A stretch of 64,000 nucleotides of DNA from Chloroflexota bacterium (GCA_020850535.1 JADZEM010000016.1:1-64000), one strand, 5' to 3'. Numbered from the stretch's first letter, positions 1 through 9,490 are shown. Notes: generated by a model from the letters alone, not told the origin. Made by a program: numbers and translations.

Positions 1-357
1 CAGCATCCCGATCACCCGGTACACTGTCTCTTGCATCGAGCCACCCGGTCGTTTCGTCGAGTCTGAACACCCCGACGGTACACCACCGCGTGGCTCGTTT
101 GCTGTCCCCCTCCTCTCCGCCAGCCCCGGACGTCAGCTGCTACCGGAAACCAGAGTCAAACCCCGACTGCGCATCTTGCGACGTTCTGGGAACGCCGACG
201 ACGCTGCACGACGTGCCCAACGTGCAGGCGTCCTGGCTCGCACTCGACAAAAGACGGGCGGCGGCGGGGCGCTCTGCTATACTCGCGCCCGCCTCGGATC
301 CGGACGCAGCAGCCTGTTGCCCCCCGAGACGCTCCCTCTCTAAGGACGGGCACCTGC
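1..357. other. Non-coding lead-in
   Basis: No open frame here has a convincing ribosome site or recognisable product. The only signal I can support is a possible extended -10 promoter near its right end, serving the gene that starts at 358. Confidence 0.5.
275..283 (+). promoter_or_regulatory. Possible extended -10 promoter
   Basis: The bases read TGC followed by TATACT, an extended -10 element. No good -35 hexamer lies 16-18 bases upstream, which extended -10 promoters can tolerate. Transcription would begin near 290, leaving a leader of about 65 bases before the start codon at 358. Confidence 0.35.
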
Positions 358-2739
358 ATGACGACCGTTGCGGCCGCTCCGGCGGTCCGAACGCGCCCTG
401 CTGACCGAACGAGCCGTCTGGTCTGGTGGCTGGTTCTCCTCTTTTTCCTGTCTGGAGCGTCCGGCCTGGTCTACCAGGTGCTCTGGGTTCGGATGCTCTC
501 ACTCTCGTTCGGTATCACGGTCTACGCGGTGACCGTCGTGCTGGCAAGCTTCATGGGCGGGCTGGCCCTCGGCAGCTTCTTCGGCGGCCGGCTGGCCGAG
601 CGCATCCAGCGTCCGTTGCTGGTCTACGCCATCATCGAGATCGGCGTGGCGCTGGTGGCGATCCTCACGCCGAGCGCCCTGACGTGGCTCCAGTCAGCTT
701 ACCCGGCCGTTGCCCGATCCGTCGGCGACAGCGAAGCGATCCTGACGGTCGTCCGCGTTATCATGGCGTTCGCGGTGCTGGCCGCCCCGACGACGTTGAT
801 GGGCGCCACCCTGCCGATCATCGTCAAGTCCTCGCTGGCCCGCTACGGCGATCTGCCCGGGCGCATCGGCCTGCTCTACTCCGCGAACACCTTCGGCGCG
901 ATCTTCGGCACGATGCTGGCCGGCTTCTGGCTGATCGGCGGGATCGGCATCAGCGCCTCGATCATCCTGGCCGCCAGTGTCAACGCGCTGGTCGGGCTGA
1001 TCGCCTTTCTGCTCCAGCGGTTCGTGATCCGCGAGGGCGAGACGCGCGTCGAGGAGTCCGACGACGCCGTTGCCGCCACGTCCTCTGACACGACGCCCGC
1101 CTACTCGGCCCGCATCCGCACCGCCACGCTCGTCGCCTACGGCCTGAGCGGCCTGATCTCGTTCGCGCTCGAAGTCTCGTGGACCCGCATGCTCTCGCTG
1201 ATGCTCGACACCTCGATCTACGCCTTCGTTACGATGCTCTCGATGGTGCTGATCGGCATCGCCCTCGGCAGCGCCGTCGTCACGCCGTTGATGCGGCGCA
1301 AGGTGAACGTGCCGTTGCTGTTCGCGGCATTGGAGCTGGGCATCGCCATCGGCGGCATCTGGGCGATCTGGGCCGTCTCGAACCTTGCCGAGATCCGCGG
1401 CTTCCTCGAAGCGACGCGCGGCCTGCGCCGGCTGGCGGCCACCTCGACCAACTTCAATTTCGTGGTGGCGGCGGTGACGATCCTGCCGACCACCTTCATG
1501 ATCGGCGCGACGTTCCCGCTGGCCGCCCGCATCTACACGGTGGGGCTGGATCGGTCGTCGGAGCGGCTCGGCCAGATCTACGCCGTCAATGTCTTCGGCG
1601 CGATCTTCGGCTCGATGCTCGGCGGCTTCGTGCTGCTGCCGCTGCTCGGGACGCAGGCCTCGCTGCTGCTGCTCTCGGTGGCGTCGCTCGGGCTGGCGGG
1701 CTTGCTGCTGCTGGCCTCAGACTGGCGGACGCTGCCCTCGCGGGCGGTGCTCACGGCGGCCGGCACGGCGGCGTTCATCGTGCTGTGGATCGCCAAGCCA
1801 GACCTCTACCATGCACTGTTCTCGATCCGCTTCAAGGACTCGCAAGTTGAGTGGTTCCGCGAGGGCATCGAGACGACGGTGTCCATCGTCAGGAACCCGG
1901 AGGGCGTGCGGACGCTCTACACGAACAGTCGCGGGCAGGCCAACGACGAGCCGGGGCTGGTCCAGTACCACCGCAAGATCGCACACACGCCGCTGCTGGT
2001 CCGCGCCAGGGCGCAGGACGTGCTGATCGTGGGCCTGGGGGCGGGGCACACGGCCGGCTCGATCCTCCAGCACGAGGGCACGCGGGTCCAGGTGGTCGAG
2101 CTGTCGGATGCCATCGTCGAGGGGGCCGAGCGGTTCTCGGCGGTCAACTACGACGTGATGCACAACCCGAATCTCTCGATTCGGATGGGCGACGGCCGCA
2201 ACTTCCTGCTGACCTCGACCCAGAAGTACGACATCATCACCACCGACACGATCCAGCCGCTCGACGCTGGCAGCACCAACCTCTACTCTGCCGAGTACTA
2301 CCGGCTGGCGCTGGCCTCCTTGAAGCCTGACGGGGTGATGGCCCAGTGGATCGGCCCGCACGACGACTACCAGTACAAGACGATGCTGCGGACGTACCTG
2401 GCAGTCTTCCCGCACGTCACGCTCTGGCTGACGGCTGATCTGGTGATCGGCAGCCGCGAGCCGATCCAACTGGACATGGCCGAGACGGCGAAGCGGTTCG
2501 AGTCGCCGCGCGCCCGAGAGGCGTTGCGGCAGGCTGGCTTCGGCGGCGTGGAGGAGGTGCCCGAGGCGTTCGTGGCGACCCGCGACGAGATCGCGGAGTT
2601 CGTCGGCCCCGGCCCGATCCTCAGCGACGACCGCCCCTTCATCGAGTACTACCGCTCGCTGCCCGGGCGCGGGCAGGGCGCGCCGCCCGACATCTGGAAC
2701 AGCTTCAGCCGCGACCCGCGGAAGGTCATCAAGCGGTAG
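358..2739 (+). CDS. Fused membrane / spermidine synthase-like protein
   Basis: The protein has 793 residues. The first 500 or so are hydrophobic and look like two related membrane halves: SGLVYQVLWVRM near residue 37 is echoed by SGLISFALEVSWTRM near residue 265. The C-terminal part (about 550-720) is a spermidine-synthase-like Rossmann domain, with a SAM-type glycine loop VGLGAGHTAG, an acidic strand end VVELSD and GDGRNFL. The usual catalytic Asp region reads TTDTIQP, so polyamine synthesis is not assured. Fusions of this kind are common in GC-rich bacteria and their substrate is generally unknown. The ATG at 358 follows AAGGACGGG. It is probably membrane-bound with the transferase domain in the cytoplasm. 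The gene stands alone, with no polyamine gene beside it. Confidence 0.85.
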   Translation: MTTVAAAPAVRTRPADRTSRLVWWLVLLFFLSGASGLVYQVLWVRMLSLSFGITVYAVTVVLASFMGGLALGSFFGGRLAERIQRPLLVYAIIEIGVALVAILTPSALTWLQSAYPAVARSVGDSEAILTVVRVIMAFAVLAAPTTLMGATLPIIVKSSLARYGDLPGRIGLLYSANTFGAIFGTMLAGFWLIGGIGISASIILAASVNALVGLIAFLLQRFVIREGETRVEESDDAVAATSSDTTPAYSARIRTATLVAYGLSGLISFALEVSWTRMLSLMLDTSIYAFVTMLSMVLIGIALGSAVVTPLMRRKVNVPLLFAALELGIAIGGIWAIWAVSNLAEIRGFLEATRGLRRLAATSTNFNFVVAAVTILPTTFMIGATFPLAARIYTVGLDRSSERLGQIYAVNVFGAIFGSMLGGFVLLPLLGTQASLLLLSVASLGLAGLLLLASDWRTLPSRAVLTAAGTAAFIVLWIAKPDLYHALFSIRFKDSQVEWFREGIETTVSIVRNPEGVRTLYTNSRGQANDEPGLVQYHRKIAHTPLLVRARAQDVLIVGLGAGHTAGSILQHEGTRVQVVELSDAIVEGAERFSAVNYDVMHNPNLSIRMGDGRNFLLTSTQKYDIITTDTIQPLDAGSTNLYSAEYYRLALASLKPDGVMAQWIGPHDDYQYKTMLRTYLAVFPHVTLWLTADLVIGSREPIQLDMAETAKRFESPRAREALRQAGFGGVEEVPEAFVATRDEIAEFVGPGPILSDDRPFIEYYRSLPGRGQGAPPDIWNSFSRDPRKVIKR

Positions 2740-3055
2740 CCAGTCATACCTTACGGCTCGGGTGCCCGGGCGGCTGCATCCGCGAGCGTTGCCAGGGCGT
2801 CGCGCAGCGCGCAGAAGCCTGGCGACCGGTTGCGGATCTCGTACGGCTGCGTCTCCACTCGGGCCTTGCTCAGAATGCCAACATCGAACGATGCCTGTTC
2901 ACGCTGCATCTTGAGGGCATCGCAGTCGCCATCGTCTCGCTCCAACGCCAGCACGCAAAGAACAGACTCCACGAACCTCTTGATGCAGTGGATCCTAATG
3001 AACTACTGTAGCCGTATCTAATAGGCGTCGACTTTCCGAGGGTGGGAGTAGCTCC
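2740..3055. other. Intergenic gap, possible short remnant
   Basis: A GTG-initiated minus-strand frame at 2972-2751 would encode 73 residues with a plausible, non-repetitive composition (RNRSPGFCALRDALATLADA near its end). I do not recognise it and its ribosome site (AGAGG) is weak. It may be a gene fragment or chance. The right end of the gap carries the GGTGGGAG ribosome site of the next gene. Confidence 0.25.
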
Positions 3056-4483
3056 ATGTCGATCTGGCGTACCGTCATATCCGTCCTTATGGTCTTCATG
3101 CTGACCGCGTCAGCCGCCGTCGCCCAGTGCGACGATGAGCCAGTTCCAGCCAGCTCGGGCGCAAACGAGCCGAAGCCGATGAGCACAGCGTCGGCAGCCG
3201 TCGATACGGCGTTCGGCGCTGCCGGGATGGCCCGCCTCTCCCTGGATGGCAACGCACGCTTCATGGCCGTCGCCATTGCGCCAGACGGCGGCATCTTTGC
3301 GGCGGGGTTCATTACGGTCGGCGGCGATCAGGCCATGGCGGTGGCGAGGCTGACGCCCGCTGGTACGCTTGACTCGACCTTCGGCACGAACGGTATCGCG
3401 TCGGTCAACGTCTCCCCGGGTAAGACCGGCGAGCTTGCTCGCAGCGTCGTGCTGCAGAACGACAAGATCCTGATCTCGGGGCCGATTGAGCGCGATGTCA
3501 GCGCGGCGGGGGACGCCGCTCGCGATACCGACATCGCCGTCGTCCAGTTCGACCGGCGCGGACAGCTCGATCCGTCCTTCGGCCAGGGTGGCATCGCTCG
3601 GATCGACCTCGGGACCGGCCGCGTCACCACCGGTACGACCTTTGTCGGCGATACGTCCTGGGGCATGGATGCGATGCGGGGCGGCCGCATCATCGTGTTC
3701 GGTTCGAAGCTCGCCGACGGCCCCGACCGTACCGACACCGACTACGTGGTGGTCGGGCTCACAAGCAACGGTGCGCTCGATCCTGAGTTTGGGGCCAACG
3801 GCATGGTCGTCGTTGACCTGAACAAGAGCGGTGACAGCCCCCGCAACATCATCGTACAGGGCGACGCCAAGATCGTCACCAGTGGCTACTCGTCCAGCGG
3901 CGGCGTCGTCCGGCCAGTCCTTATCCGGCTCTCGGCGAACGGCATCCTCGACCCGTCATTCGGCGACGGCGGCATCGCCACCGACACGGTGCTCCCCGGC
4001 GTGACCGAGGCCTACAACGTCACGCGGCACGGAAGCGACTACGTGGCAGCAGGCTACGGACGCGGCGCGGATGCCAATGAGAAGGTTGACCTGGTCGCCT
4101 ATCGGTTCCACGGCGACGGCAAGCGCGACCTCAACTTCGGCATCGGCGACGGCGTGACCCGGATCAATATCGCCGACGACGACGACCGAGCGCGCAACAT
4201 CCTGGCGCTGCCGGACGGTCGGCTGGTGGCGGTTGGGAGCGGCAAGCGCACTGCCAGCGACATCGATGGGATGGTGGTTCTGCTCGCGCAGAACGGCAAG
4301 CTCATCGAGGAGTTCGGCGAAGGCGGCAAGCTCATCACCGACATCGGCGGCCCGAACGACTCCTGGTACGGCGTTGCGCTGACGCCAGACAAGTCGGCGG
4401 TCATCGTGGCTGGCTTCATGGGCGCCGATCTGTCAGGCAACGCTGGCCCAGATCAGGCGGTCGTGATGCGCATCAAGATCTAG
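3056..4483 (+). CDS. Secreted delta-60 repeat protein
   Basis: The protein has 475 residues. It starts with a signal peptide (hydrophobic residues about 8-22, ending SAAVAQC), so it is exported. The rest is a series of delta-60 type repeats, each marked by a variant of LDPSFGxGGIA: VDTAFGAAGMARL, LDSTFGTNGIASV, LDPSFGQGGIARI, LDPEFGANGMVVV, LDPSFGDGGIATD, RDLNFGIGDGVTRI and IEEFGEGGKLITD. That makes seven, spaced about 55-65 residues apart. Such repeats are thought to build a beta-propeller-like fold; no catalytic role is known for the family. The ATG at 3056 lies eight bases after GGTGGGAG. The next gene converges on it, with a terminator between them. Function is unknown beyond likely extracellular binding. 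Confidence 0.85.
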   Translation: MSIWRTVISVLMVFMLTASAAVAQCDDEPVPASSGANEPKPMSTASAAVDTAFGAAGMARLSLDGNARFMAVAIAPDGGIFAAGFITVGGDQAMAVARLTPAGTLDSTFGTNGIASVNVSPGKTGELARSVVLQNDKILISGPIERDVSAAGDAARDTDIAVVQFDRRGQLDPSFGQGGIARIDLGTGRVTTGTTFVGDTSWGMDAMRGGRIIVFGSKLADGPDRTDTDYVVVGLTSNGALDPEFGANGMVVVDLNKSGDSPRNIIVQGDAKIVTSGYSSSGGVVRPVLIRLSANGILDPSFGDGGIATDTVLPGVTEAYNVTRHGSDYVAAGYGRGADANEKVDLVAYRFHGDGKRDLNFGIGDGVTRINIADDDDRARNILALPDGRLVAVGSGKRTASDIDGMVVLLAQNGKLIEEFGEGGKLITDIGGPNDSWYGVALTPDKSAVIVAGFMGADLSGNAGPDQAVVMRIKI

Positions 4484-4519
4484 GCGCCAGATCACAGGCG
4501 CCTGGACACCTTCCAACCC

Positions 4520-4550
4520 GTGTGGCGGGCCGAAGCAACGCCCGCCACAC
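4520..4550. terminator. Bidirectional terminator hairpin
   Basis: Perfect 11-bp arms (GTGTGGCGGGC and its complement) flank a nine-base loop. It sits midway between two convergent genes ending at 4483 and 4586. It lacks a clear T-tract, as many GC-rich terminators do. Confidence 0.65.
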
Positions 4551-4585
4551 CGCGTCGAGGGCGCGGTCAGCCGGCCTGGTGGGCG

Positions 4586-5200
4586 TCATGGGCCCCAGGT
4601 GTGGTCTCCGGAGGCCTTCTGGCGGACCACGCTCAGCGGGTCTCCGCGATGCTTCCGCGAGCCCCGGATGGCGCGGATGAACTGGCGCACCTGCGAGGCT
4701 GGCTCGGTCTGGCGGGCGTAGTCCGTCGGGAACGGCCCGTAGGCCCGCCAGTGTCCGTAGTCAAACGACGGAGAAAAGGGCTGCCCGTTCTCGATGGGCT
4801 TCTGGGCGATGAACTGGAAGTAGCCGAGCGCCGAGCTGTTCAGGCAGTCCGCGCCGCCCCGGAAGACGCCGCCAGCCTCGCCCGCCAGCATGAACGGGTT
4901 CAGGTCCGGGCACTCGCCGGGGAAGCGCTCGCCCAGCACGACGGCGCACATCGCCTGCCGCCAGCTACCGCGCGCACCGGCCTCCAGGATGCCCTCGGCG
5001 GTCAGGCCAGCATCCATCGCCGCCTGGAAGATGGCGCGCCGCCGCTCGAAGGGGATCTGATTGAACTGCTCCATCGCCGCGCGTCGGACCGGCTGGCCTG
5101 CTGGATCCCAGAAGTTCTCCCGCGCGATGGCCGCCCCGAGGGCCGGAGTCCACGCCGCACGGAGCGTGCTGCCGCTGGTCCGGCTGTCGATATCGCTCAT
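4586..5200 (-). CDS. Lysozyme/transglycosylase-like hypothetical protein
   Basis: The protein has 204 residues. I chose the ATG at 5200 because GGGAAGG stands just upstream; the open frame runs further, but without a ribosome site. It has no signal peptide. The centre reads LAGEAGGVFRGG followed by SSALGYFQF. A glutamate near GG, followed some 20 residues later by a small-A-x-G-x-FQF motif, resembles the catalytic Glu and substrate loop of lytic transglycosylases or phage-type lysozymes; the transglycosylase at 53537 has GAVGPFQF in the same place. The match is short and the family is not certain. The gene is divergent from the phosphotransferase pair and convergent with the delta-60 gene. 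Absence of a secretion signal leaves its location open. Confidence 0.6.
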   Translation of the reverse strand: MSDIDSRTSGSTLRAAWTPALGAAIARENFWDPAGQPVRRAAMEQFNQIPFERRRAIFQAAMDAGLTAEGILEAGARGSWRQAMCAVVLGERFPGECPDLNPFMLAGEAGGVFRGGADCLNSSALGYFQFIAQKPIENGQPFSPSFDYGHWRAYGPFPTDYARQTEPASQVRQFIRAIRGSRKHRGDPLSVVRQKASGDHTWGP

Positions 5201-5676
5201 ATGCGCCTTCCCATCCCCTTGTCTGGTTGGCTGATCGGTCGTGTCCGTGCCGGCCGGCCGCGCCGAGACGTGCCCCAGACGACGACGCCCTTGCATGCAT
5301 CCGAACACTCTCGATGTGCCCGGGAGCACAGTCCTGCCTGGGCCGGCGCGGCCGGTCATCGGCCCAGCGTGGCCGCCTGACGCGTCCGCTCGCACTCGCT
5401 GAGCGTCCTGACTGTGCCGTGCAGGCAACCTTCTGTTTTGGGCTACCTCTTATGGCTCGACAAAACCGCGCCACGCAGCGCAACCGGACGCGCCGTCGTC
5501 GCGGCTGCGAGAAGGGGATCTCGTGTTGCGCGCCACTGTCAAGCAGCCGACATCTCGGAGAGTCACCCACCGTGAGGAAAACGCTGCCTTCGAGTAGCTG
5601 TCAGCGGTATAACGCCCTCTGCCTCGCCGACGTGGCCCGCACACGCCGACGCAGCACGCAGCAGGGAGGGTGTGAG
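5201..5676. other. Divergent intergenic region
   Basis: The region lies between two divergent genes. The plus-strand frame is open upstream of 5677, but the added residues are low in hydrophobic content and have no ribosome site, so I treat it as non-coding. It should hold promoters for both directions; I could not pair a -35 with a -10 convincingly. Confidence 0.4.
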
Positions 5677-6615
5677 ATGGCGGCGGAACCGGCGCGGCAA
5701 GCAGCACCGAGCGTGAGCGCGCCGCTCACTGCGCGGCACGAGATCGTCTGGTTGGGGGAGCCGCACGCCGAGGTGCGCGGGCTGGTGGGCGGCAAGGTTG
5801 CGCCGCTCAGCCGGCTGGCCGCCCGCTACCGTGTGCCCGGCGGCTTCTGCCTGACGACGGATGCCCACCAGCTGGCGGTGGTGGGCGGCCATGCGCTCCC
5901 GGCCTCCCTTCAGCGCCGGGTCGCCGAGGCGTACGGGCGGCTGGCCGAGCAGACCGGTCAGGCCCAGCCGTCCGTCGCGGTGCGCTCGTCGGCGGTCGAC
6001 GAGGACGGCGCGGAGACGTCCTTCGCCGGCCAGCACGACACCTACCTGAACGTGATCGGCGCGGAGGCCGTCGGCGCGGCGATCGTCCGCTGTTGGGAGT
6101 CGGCGCGTGCGCCGCGCGTGCTGGAGTACCGCCGGCAGCACGGCCTCGCCACCGATGGCGCGAGCATCGCCGTGCTGGTTCAGCAGCTCGTGGTGGCGGA
6201 CGTCTCGGGCGTGGTGTTCAGCGCCAACCCGCTGACCGGCAACCGTGACGAGGTGGTGGTCAACGCCAGCTGGGGCCTGGGCGAGAGCGTCGTGGGCGGC
6301 AGCGTGACGCCGGACACCTTCGTGGTGCGGGCGACCGGCGATCCGGCCGGCTGGCAGGTGACGGTGCGCACCGTCGCCGAGAAGCGCAAGATGACGGTCG
6401 CGGTGGCTGGCGGCACCCGCGAGGTCGACGTGCCGCGCCTGATGGCCCGGCAGCCGTCGCTGTCGGACGCGCAGCTTCGGGAGATGGCCGGCCTCGCCCG
6501 CGATCTCGAAGCGACGATGGGCTGGCCGGTGGATATCGAGTGCGCCTACCGCGACGACGTGCTCTACCTGCTCCAGTGCCGCCCAATCACGACGCTGGCA
6601 GCCGCCGGACGGTAG
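5677..6615 (+). CDS. ATP-binding half of a PEP synthase/Rph-like enzyme
   Basis: The protein has 312 residues and is an ATP-grasp nucleotide-binding domain of the pyruvate phosphate dikinase type. Diagnostic stretches are GGKVAPLSRL near the start, VAVRSSAVDEDGAETSFAGQ, SGVVFSANPLTG, NASWGLGESVVGG and the terminal DVLYLLQCRPIT. ATG 5677 follows GGAGGG by six bases. In the family this domain uses ATP to phosphorylate a histidine on a swivelling domain. Here that histidine domain is on the next gene (6763), so the two products probably act together. The length and order match the N-terminal third of rifampicin phosphotransferase; a PEP-synthase role would need a TIM barrel that neither gene has. 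Substrate unknown. Confidence 0.85.
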   Translation: MAAEPARQAAPSVSAPLTARHEIVWLGEPHAEVRGLVGGKVAPLSRLAARYRVPGGFCLTTDAHQLAVVGGHALPASLQRRVAEAYGRLAEQTGQAQPSVAVRSSAVDEDGAETSFAGQHDTYLNVIGAEAVGAAIVRCWESARAPRVLEYRRQHGLATDGASIAVLVQQLVVADVSGVVFSANPLTGNRDEVVVNASWGLGESVVGGSVTPDTFVVRATGDPAGWQVTVRTVAEKRKMTVAVAGGTREVDVPRLMARQPSLSDAQLREMAGLARDLEATMGWPVDIECAYRDDVLYLLQCRPITTLAAAGR

Positions 6616-6640
6616 GCGAACGGCAGGCGCATCAGGCGGG

Positions 6641-6685
6641 CGGCTGACCCGGCGGCGGCTGACCCGGCGGCGGCTGACCCGGCGG
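6641..6685. repeat. 15-bp unit repeated three times
   Basis: The unit CGGCTGACCCGGCGG occurs three times without a gap, between the two halves of the phosphotransferase-like system. Each unit contains TGA in one frame. No function is evident. Confidence 0.9.
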
Positions 6686-6762
6686 CGGTGCGCTCGTGTA
6701 TCGGCGTGGTCTCGGATCGACGTGGACGTGTGGGAGGCCCCGCGGGGCCATCAGGAGGGACA

Positions 6763-8457
6763 GTGACGCAGCTTGACGAGCGGCAGCCTGAGTCGGCGGT
6801 GGGGACCGCCAACGCAGCGCCATTTCCGGTGGAGTGGGAGCACCCATCCGATGCGGGCATCTTCTGGCAGCAGGATCGGATGCACTTCCCCGACCCGATG
6901 ACGCTGATGGATCACAACTTCGTGAAGATCGTCCATCAGCACGGCTTCAACTGTGCGGCTGCACGTTACCAGCTGCCCATTCGGGCGGCGGTCCGGCGGT
7001 TCAACACCTATCACTACGACTCGATGGCGCCCCACATTCCCCCCGAGCAGGTGGAGGCTCAGGGTAAGCTGGCCGAGGCCGAGGTGCAGCCGGTCATCGA
7101 GCGGCTGGGTGAGCTCTGGGAGCGCGAGTACCTGCCGGAGCTGAAGGCGTACCTCGCCGCCTGGCAGGCGTACGATCTCAATGGTGCGGATACCCCTGCC
7201 CTGCTGGCCCACCTCGACTGGACGCTGGACAGGCTGAAGCGTGTCTGGGAGATCCACTTCCTGATCGCCTTCCCGATGCTGCTGGCGATCTCCCTCTTTG
7301 ACGACTTCTACCGCGACCTCTTCGGGGACGAGGACGCCTTCCAGGCGTATCGACTGCTTCAGGGCTTCGACAACAAGACCCTCGAGAGCAACCGCGAGCT
7401 GTGGAGCCTCAGCCGGCACGCCGTGGCCGATCCGCCGGTCCGCGCCGTCTTCGAGACCGTCCCAGCCGGCGAGATCGTGGCGGCGCTGGAGGCCACCCCC
7501 GAGGGGCGCGCCTTCCTGGGCCAGCTGCAGGGCTTCCTGTCGGCGTTCGGGCGGCGCGGCGACACCTGGGGGCTGCGCCAGCCCGGCTGGATCGAGAATC
7601 CAGCATCGGTGCTCCGCAATCTGAAGGAGTATGTCCAGCAGCCAGACCGCGACCTTGCCGCCGAGCGCGCCGCCCTGATCGAGGAGCGCGAGCGGCTGGT
7701 GGCCGAGACCCGCGAGCGGCTCCAGGGCTACCCGCGCCCGGTCGTCGGGCAGTTCGAGGGGCTGCTGGCGGCGGCGCAGGTCGCCAACGTCCTGTCCGAG
7801 GAGCACGGCTTCTGGATCGACTTCAGCACGACCTACGAGGTCCGGCTGGTGATCCTGGAGCTGGGCAAGCGGCTGACCTCAGGCGGCGTGCTCGACGCTG
7901 CTGACGACGTCTTCCTGCTGAGCCTGGACGAGCTGCGGGAGACGGCCGCCGCCCTGCCGGGCCAGGCGCGGCAGGCGCTGGTGGCCGAGCGCAAGGCCGA
8001 GCTGGCGCACGCCGCCACCCTGACGCCGCCGCCGGGCCTGGGCACGCCGCCGTCTGGCCCGCCGCCCCAGGATCCCATCGGCCGGGCCATCGTCAAGATG
8101 TTCGGGGCCGGCCCGCCACCCCCCTCCGAGACGCCCTCCGAGCTGCGCGGCAGCGCCGGCTCGCCGGGCAAGGTGACGGGCACGGCGCGCGTGGTCCGCT
8201 CGCTGGACGAGGCCGACCGGGTCCATCCTGGCGACGTCCTGGTGGCCGAGTTTACGGCCCCACCCTGGACGCCCCTCTTCGCGACGGCCTCGGCGGTGGT
8301 CACGGACGCCGGCGGCATCCTGAGCCACTGCGCCGTGGTGGCCCGCGAGTACGGCATCCCGGCCGTCGTCGGGACGGCCCGCGCCACGGCGGTCATCCAG
8401 GACGGGCAGACCGTCGAGGTGGACGGCAACGCCGGGCTGGTCCGCATCCTCGACTGA
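6763..8457 (+). CDS. PEP-utilizing histidine-domain protein (Rph-like C half)
   Basis: The protein has 564 residues. The GTG at 6763 is preferred because AGGAGGGA lies four bases upstream. Residues 1 to about 460 form a helical region resembling the large substrate-binding part of rifampicin phosphotransferase. A proline-rich linker (about 425-455) follows. The last 90 residues are the PEP-utilizer mobile domain: SAGSPGKVTGTARVV, GDVLVAEFTAPPWTP, and TDAGGILSHCAVV with the phospho-acceptor His at 522. There is no C-terminal PEP-binding barrel. With the ATP-binding protein upstream the total is 876 residues in the order ATP, substrate, His, as in Rph. The pair may phosphorylate a small molecule; an antibiotic is only one option. 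Confidence 0.8.
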   Translation: MTQLDERQPESAVGTANAAPFPVEWEHPSDAGIFWQQDRMHFPDPMTLMDHNFVKIVHQHGFNCAAARYQLPIRAAVRRFNTYHYDSMAPHIPPEQVEAQGKLAEAEVQPVIERLGELWEREYLPELKAYLAAWQAYDLNGADTPALLAHLDWTLDRLKRVWEIHFLIAFPMLLAISLFDDFYRDLFGDEDAFQAYRLLQGFDNKTLESNRELWSLSRHAVADPPVRAVFETVPAGEIVAALEATPEGRAFLGQLQGFLSAFGRRGDTWGLRQPGWIENPASVLRNLKEYVQQPDRDLAAERAALIEERERLVAETRERLQGYPRPVVGQFEGLLAAAQVANVLSEEHGFWIDFSTTYEVRLVILELGKRLTSGGVLDAADDVFLLSLDELRETAAALPGQARQALVAERKAELAHAATLTPPPGLGTPPSGPPPQDPIGRAIVKMFGAGPPPPSETPSELRGSAGSPGKVTGTARVVRSLDEADRVHPGDVLVAEFTAPPWTPLFATASAVVTDAGGILSHCAVVAREYGIPAVVGTARATAVIQDGQTVEVDGNAGLVRILD

Positions 8458-8570
8458 CGACACCGCCGCCAATCTCAGCCGATCACCCACCCTTCTGCCT
8501 GCCGCTGCGCCGACGCACTATCATCGGGCAGGCTCACACGCAGCGGGGCGTGCAGCGCAGGAGGGTACCT

Positions 8571-9485
8571 ATGAAGCTCCTCTTCTTCGACGACTTCAAG
8601 CTCGGCGTGCTCAAGGGCGAGTCGGTGGTGGATGTCTCCGCCGTGGTGCAGGAGATCCCCCATCTCGGGCCGCACGACCTGCTCAACGGGCTGATCGAGC
8701 GGTTTGCGGAGTACCGCCCGAAGCTGGAAGCGGCCGTCGAGCGCGGCGCGGGCGTGCCGGTCAGCAGCGTGCGGATCCGGCCGCCGGTGCCGAAGCCGTT
8801 CACCATTGTCTGCATGGCTGTCAACTATATGGAGGATGGTACCCGCTCCGAGCCGGCCCCGATCAACGCCTTCCAGAAGTCCCCGAACGCCATCATCGGC
8901 AACGGCGACACGATGGTGCTGCCTGACATTCCGGCCACCATCTTCGAGGGCGAGGCGGAGGTCGCCATCGTCATCGGCAAGCGTGCCACCCAGGTCAAGG
9001 CCGCCGACGCACTGAAGTACGTCTTCGGCTACATGAACTTTGTGGACGGCTCGGCCAGAGGCGTTCCGGCCTTCTACCAGATGAAGTCGCGCGAGACGTT
9101 CGCGCCCATCGGGCCGTACCTCGTGACCGCCGACGAGATCGCCGATCCCCAGAAGCTCCAGGTGAAGCTCTGGAACAACGGCGTCGTCATGCAGAATTTC
9201 AACACCGATGACATGGCGCACAAGATCGCGCGGTGCATCGAGTGGGTGACCTCGATCCACACCCTCGAAGCCGGCGACATCCTGGCGACGGGCACCAACC
9301 ATCGTGGGCTGAACCCGTTCATGGACGGCGACACGGTCGAGATCGAGACGGAAGGGCTGGGCCGCCTGACCTTCAAGGTGAAGGACGACCTCAAGCGGAC
9401 CTGGGCCCGCGAGACCCGGCTCCAGCGCCAGGAGCAGGGCCACGAGGACGCCACGCCGCAGACCGGCGGCAAGTACGCGAAGTGA
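8571..9485 (+). CDS. Fumarylacetoacetate hydrolase family protein
   Basis: The protein has 304 residues and starts at the ATG after AGGAGGG (8559-8565). It carries the FAH-family metal-binding signature IFEGEAEVAIVIG, with Glu126 and Glu128, followed by the third acidic ligand Asp159 in NFVDGSARG. The later GDILATGTNHRG and DGDTVEIETEGLGRL are also typical. Members hydrolyse C-C bonds of beta-diketo acids, decarboxylate or isomerise them, usually at the end of aromatic catabolism, or dehydrate sugar acids. A VOC protein follows at 9628 and an enolase-superfamily gene at 10344, which fits a small catabolic cluster. The exact substrate cannot be read from the sequence. A repeat element lies just after the stop. 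Confidence 0.88.
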   Translation: MKLLFFDDFKLGVLKGESVVDVSAVVQEIPHLGPHDLLNGLIERFAEYRPKLEAAVERGAGVPVSSVRIRPPVPKPFTIVCMAVNYMEDGTRSEPAPINAFQKSPNAIIGNGDTMVLPDIPATIFEGEAEVAIVIGKRATQVKAADALKYVFGYMNFVDGSARGVPAFYQMKSRETFAPIGPYLVTADEIADPQKLQVKLWNNGVVMQNFNTDDMAHKIARCIEWVTSIHTLEAGDILATGTNHRGLNPFMDGDTVEIETEGLGRLTFKVKDDLKRTWARETRLQRQEQGHEDATPQTGGKYAK

Positions 9486-9490
9486 CGGGC

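Noticed and set aside
2990-3056. A tRNA-like segment before the delta-60 gene
   Set aside because: There is no acceptor stem pairing and no T-loop motif.
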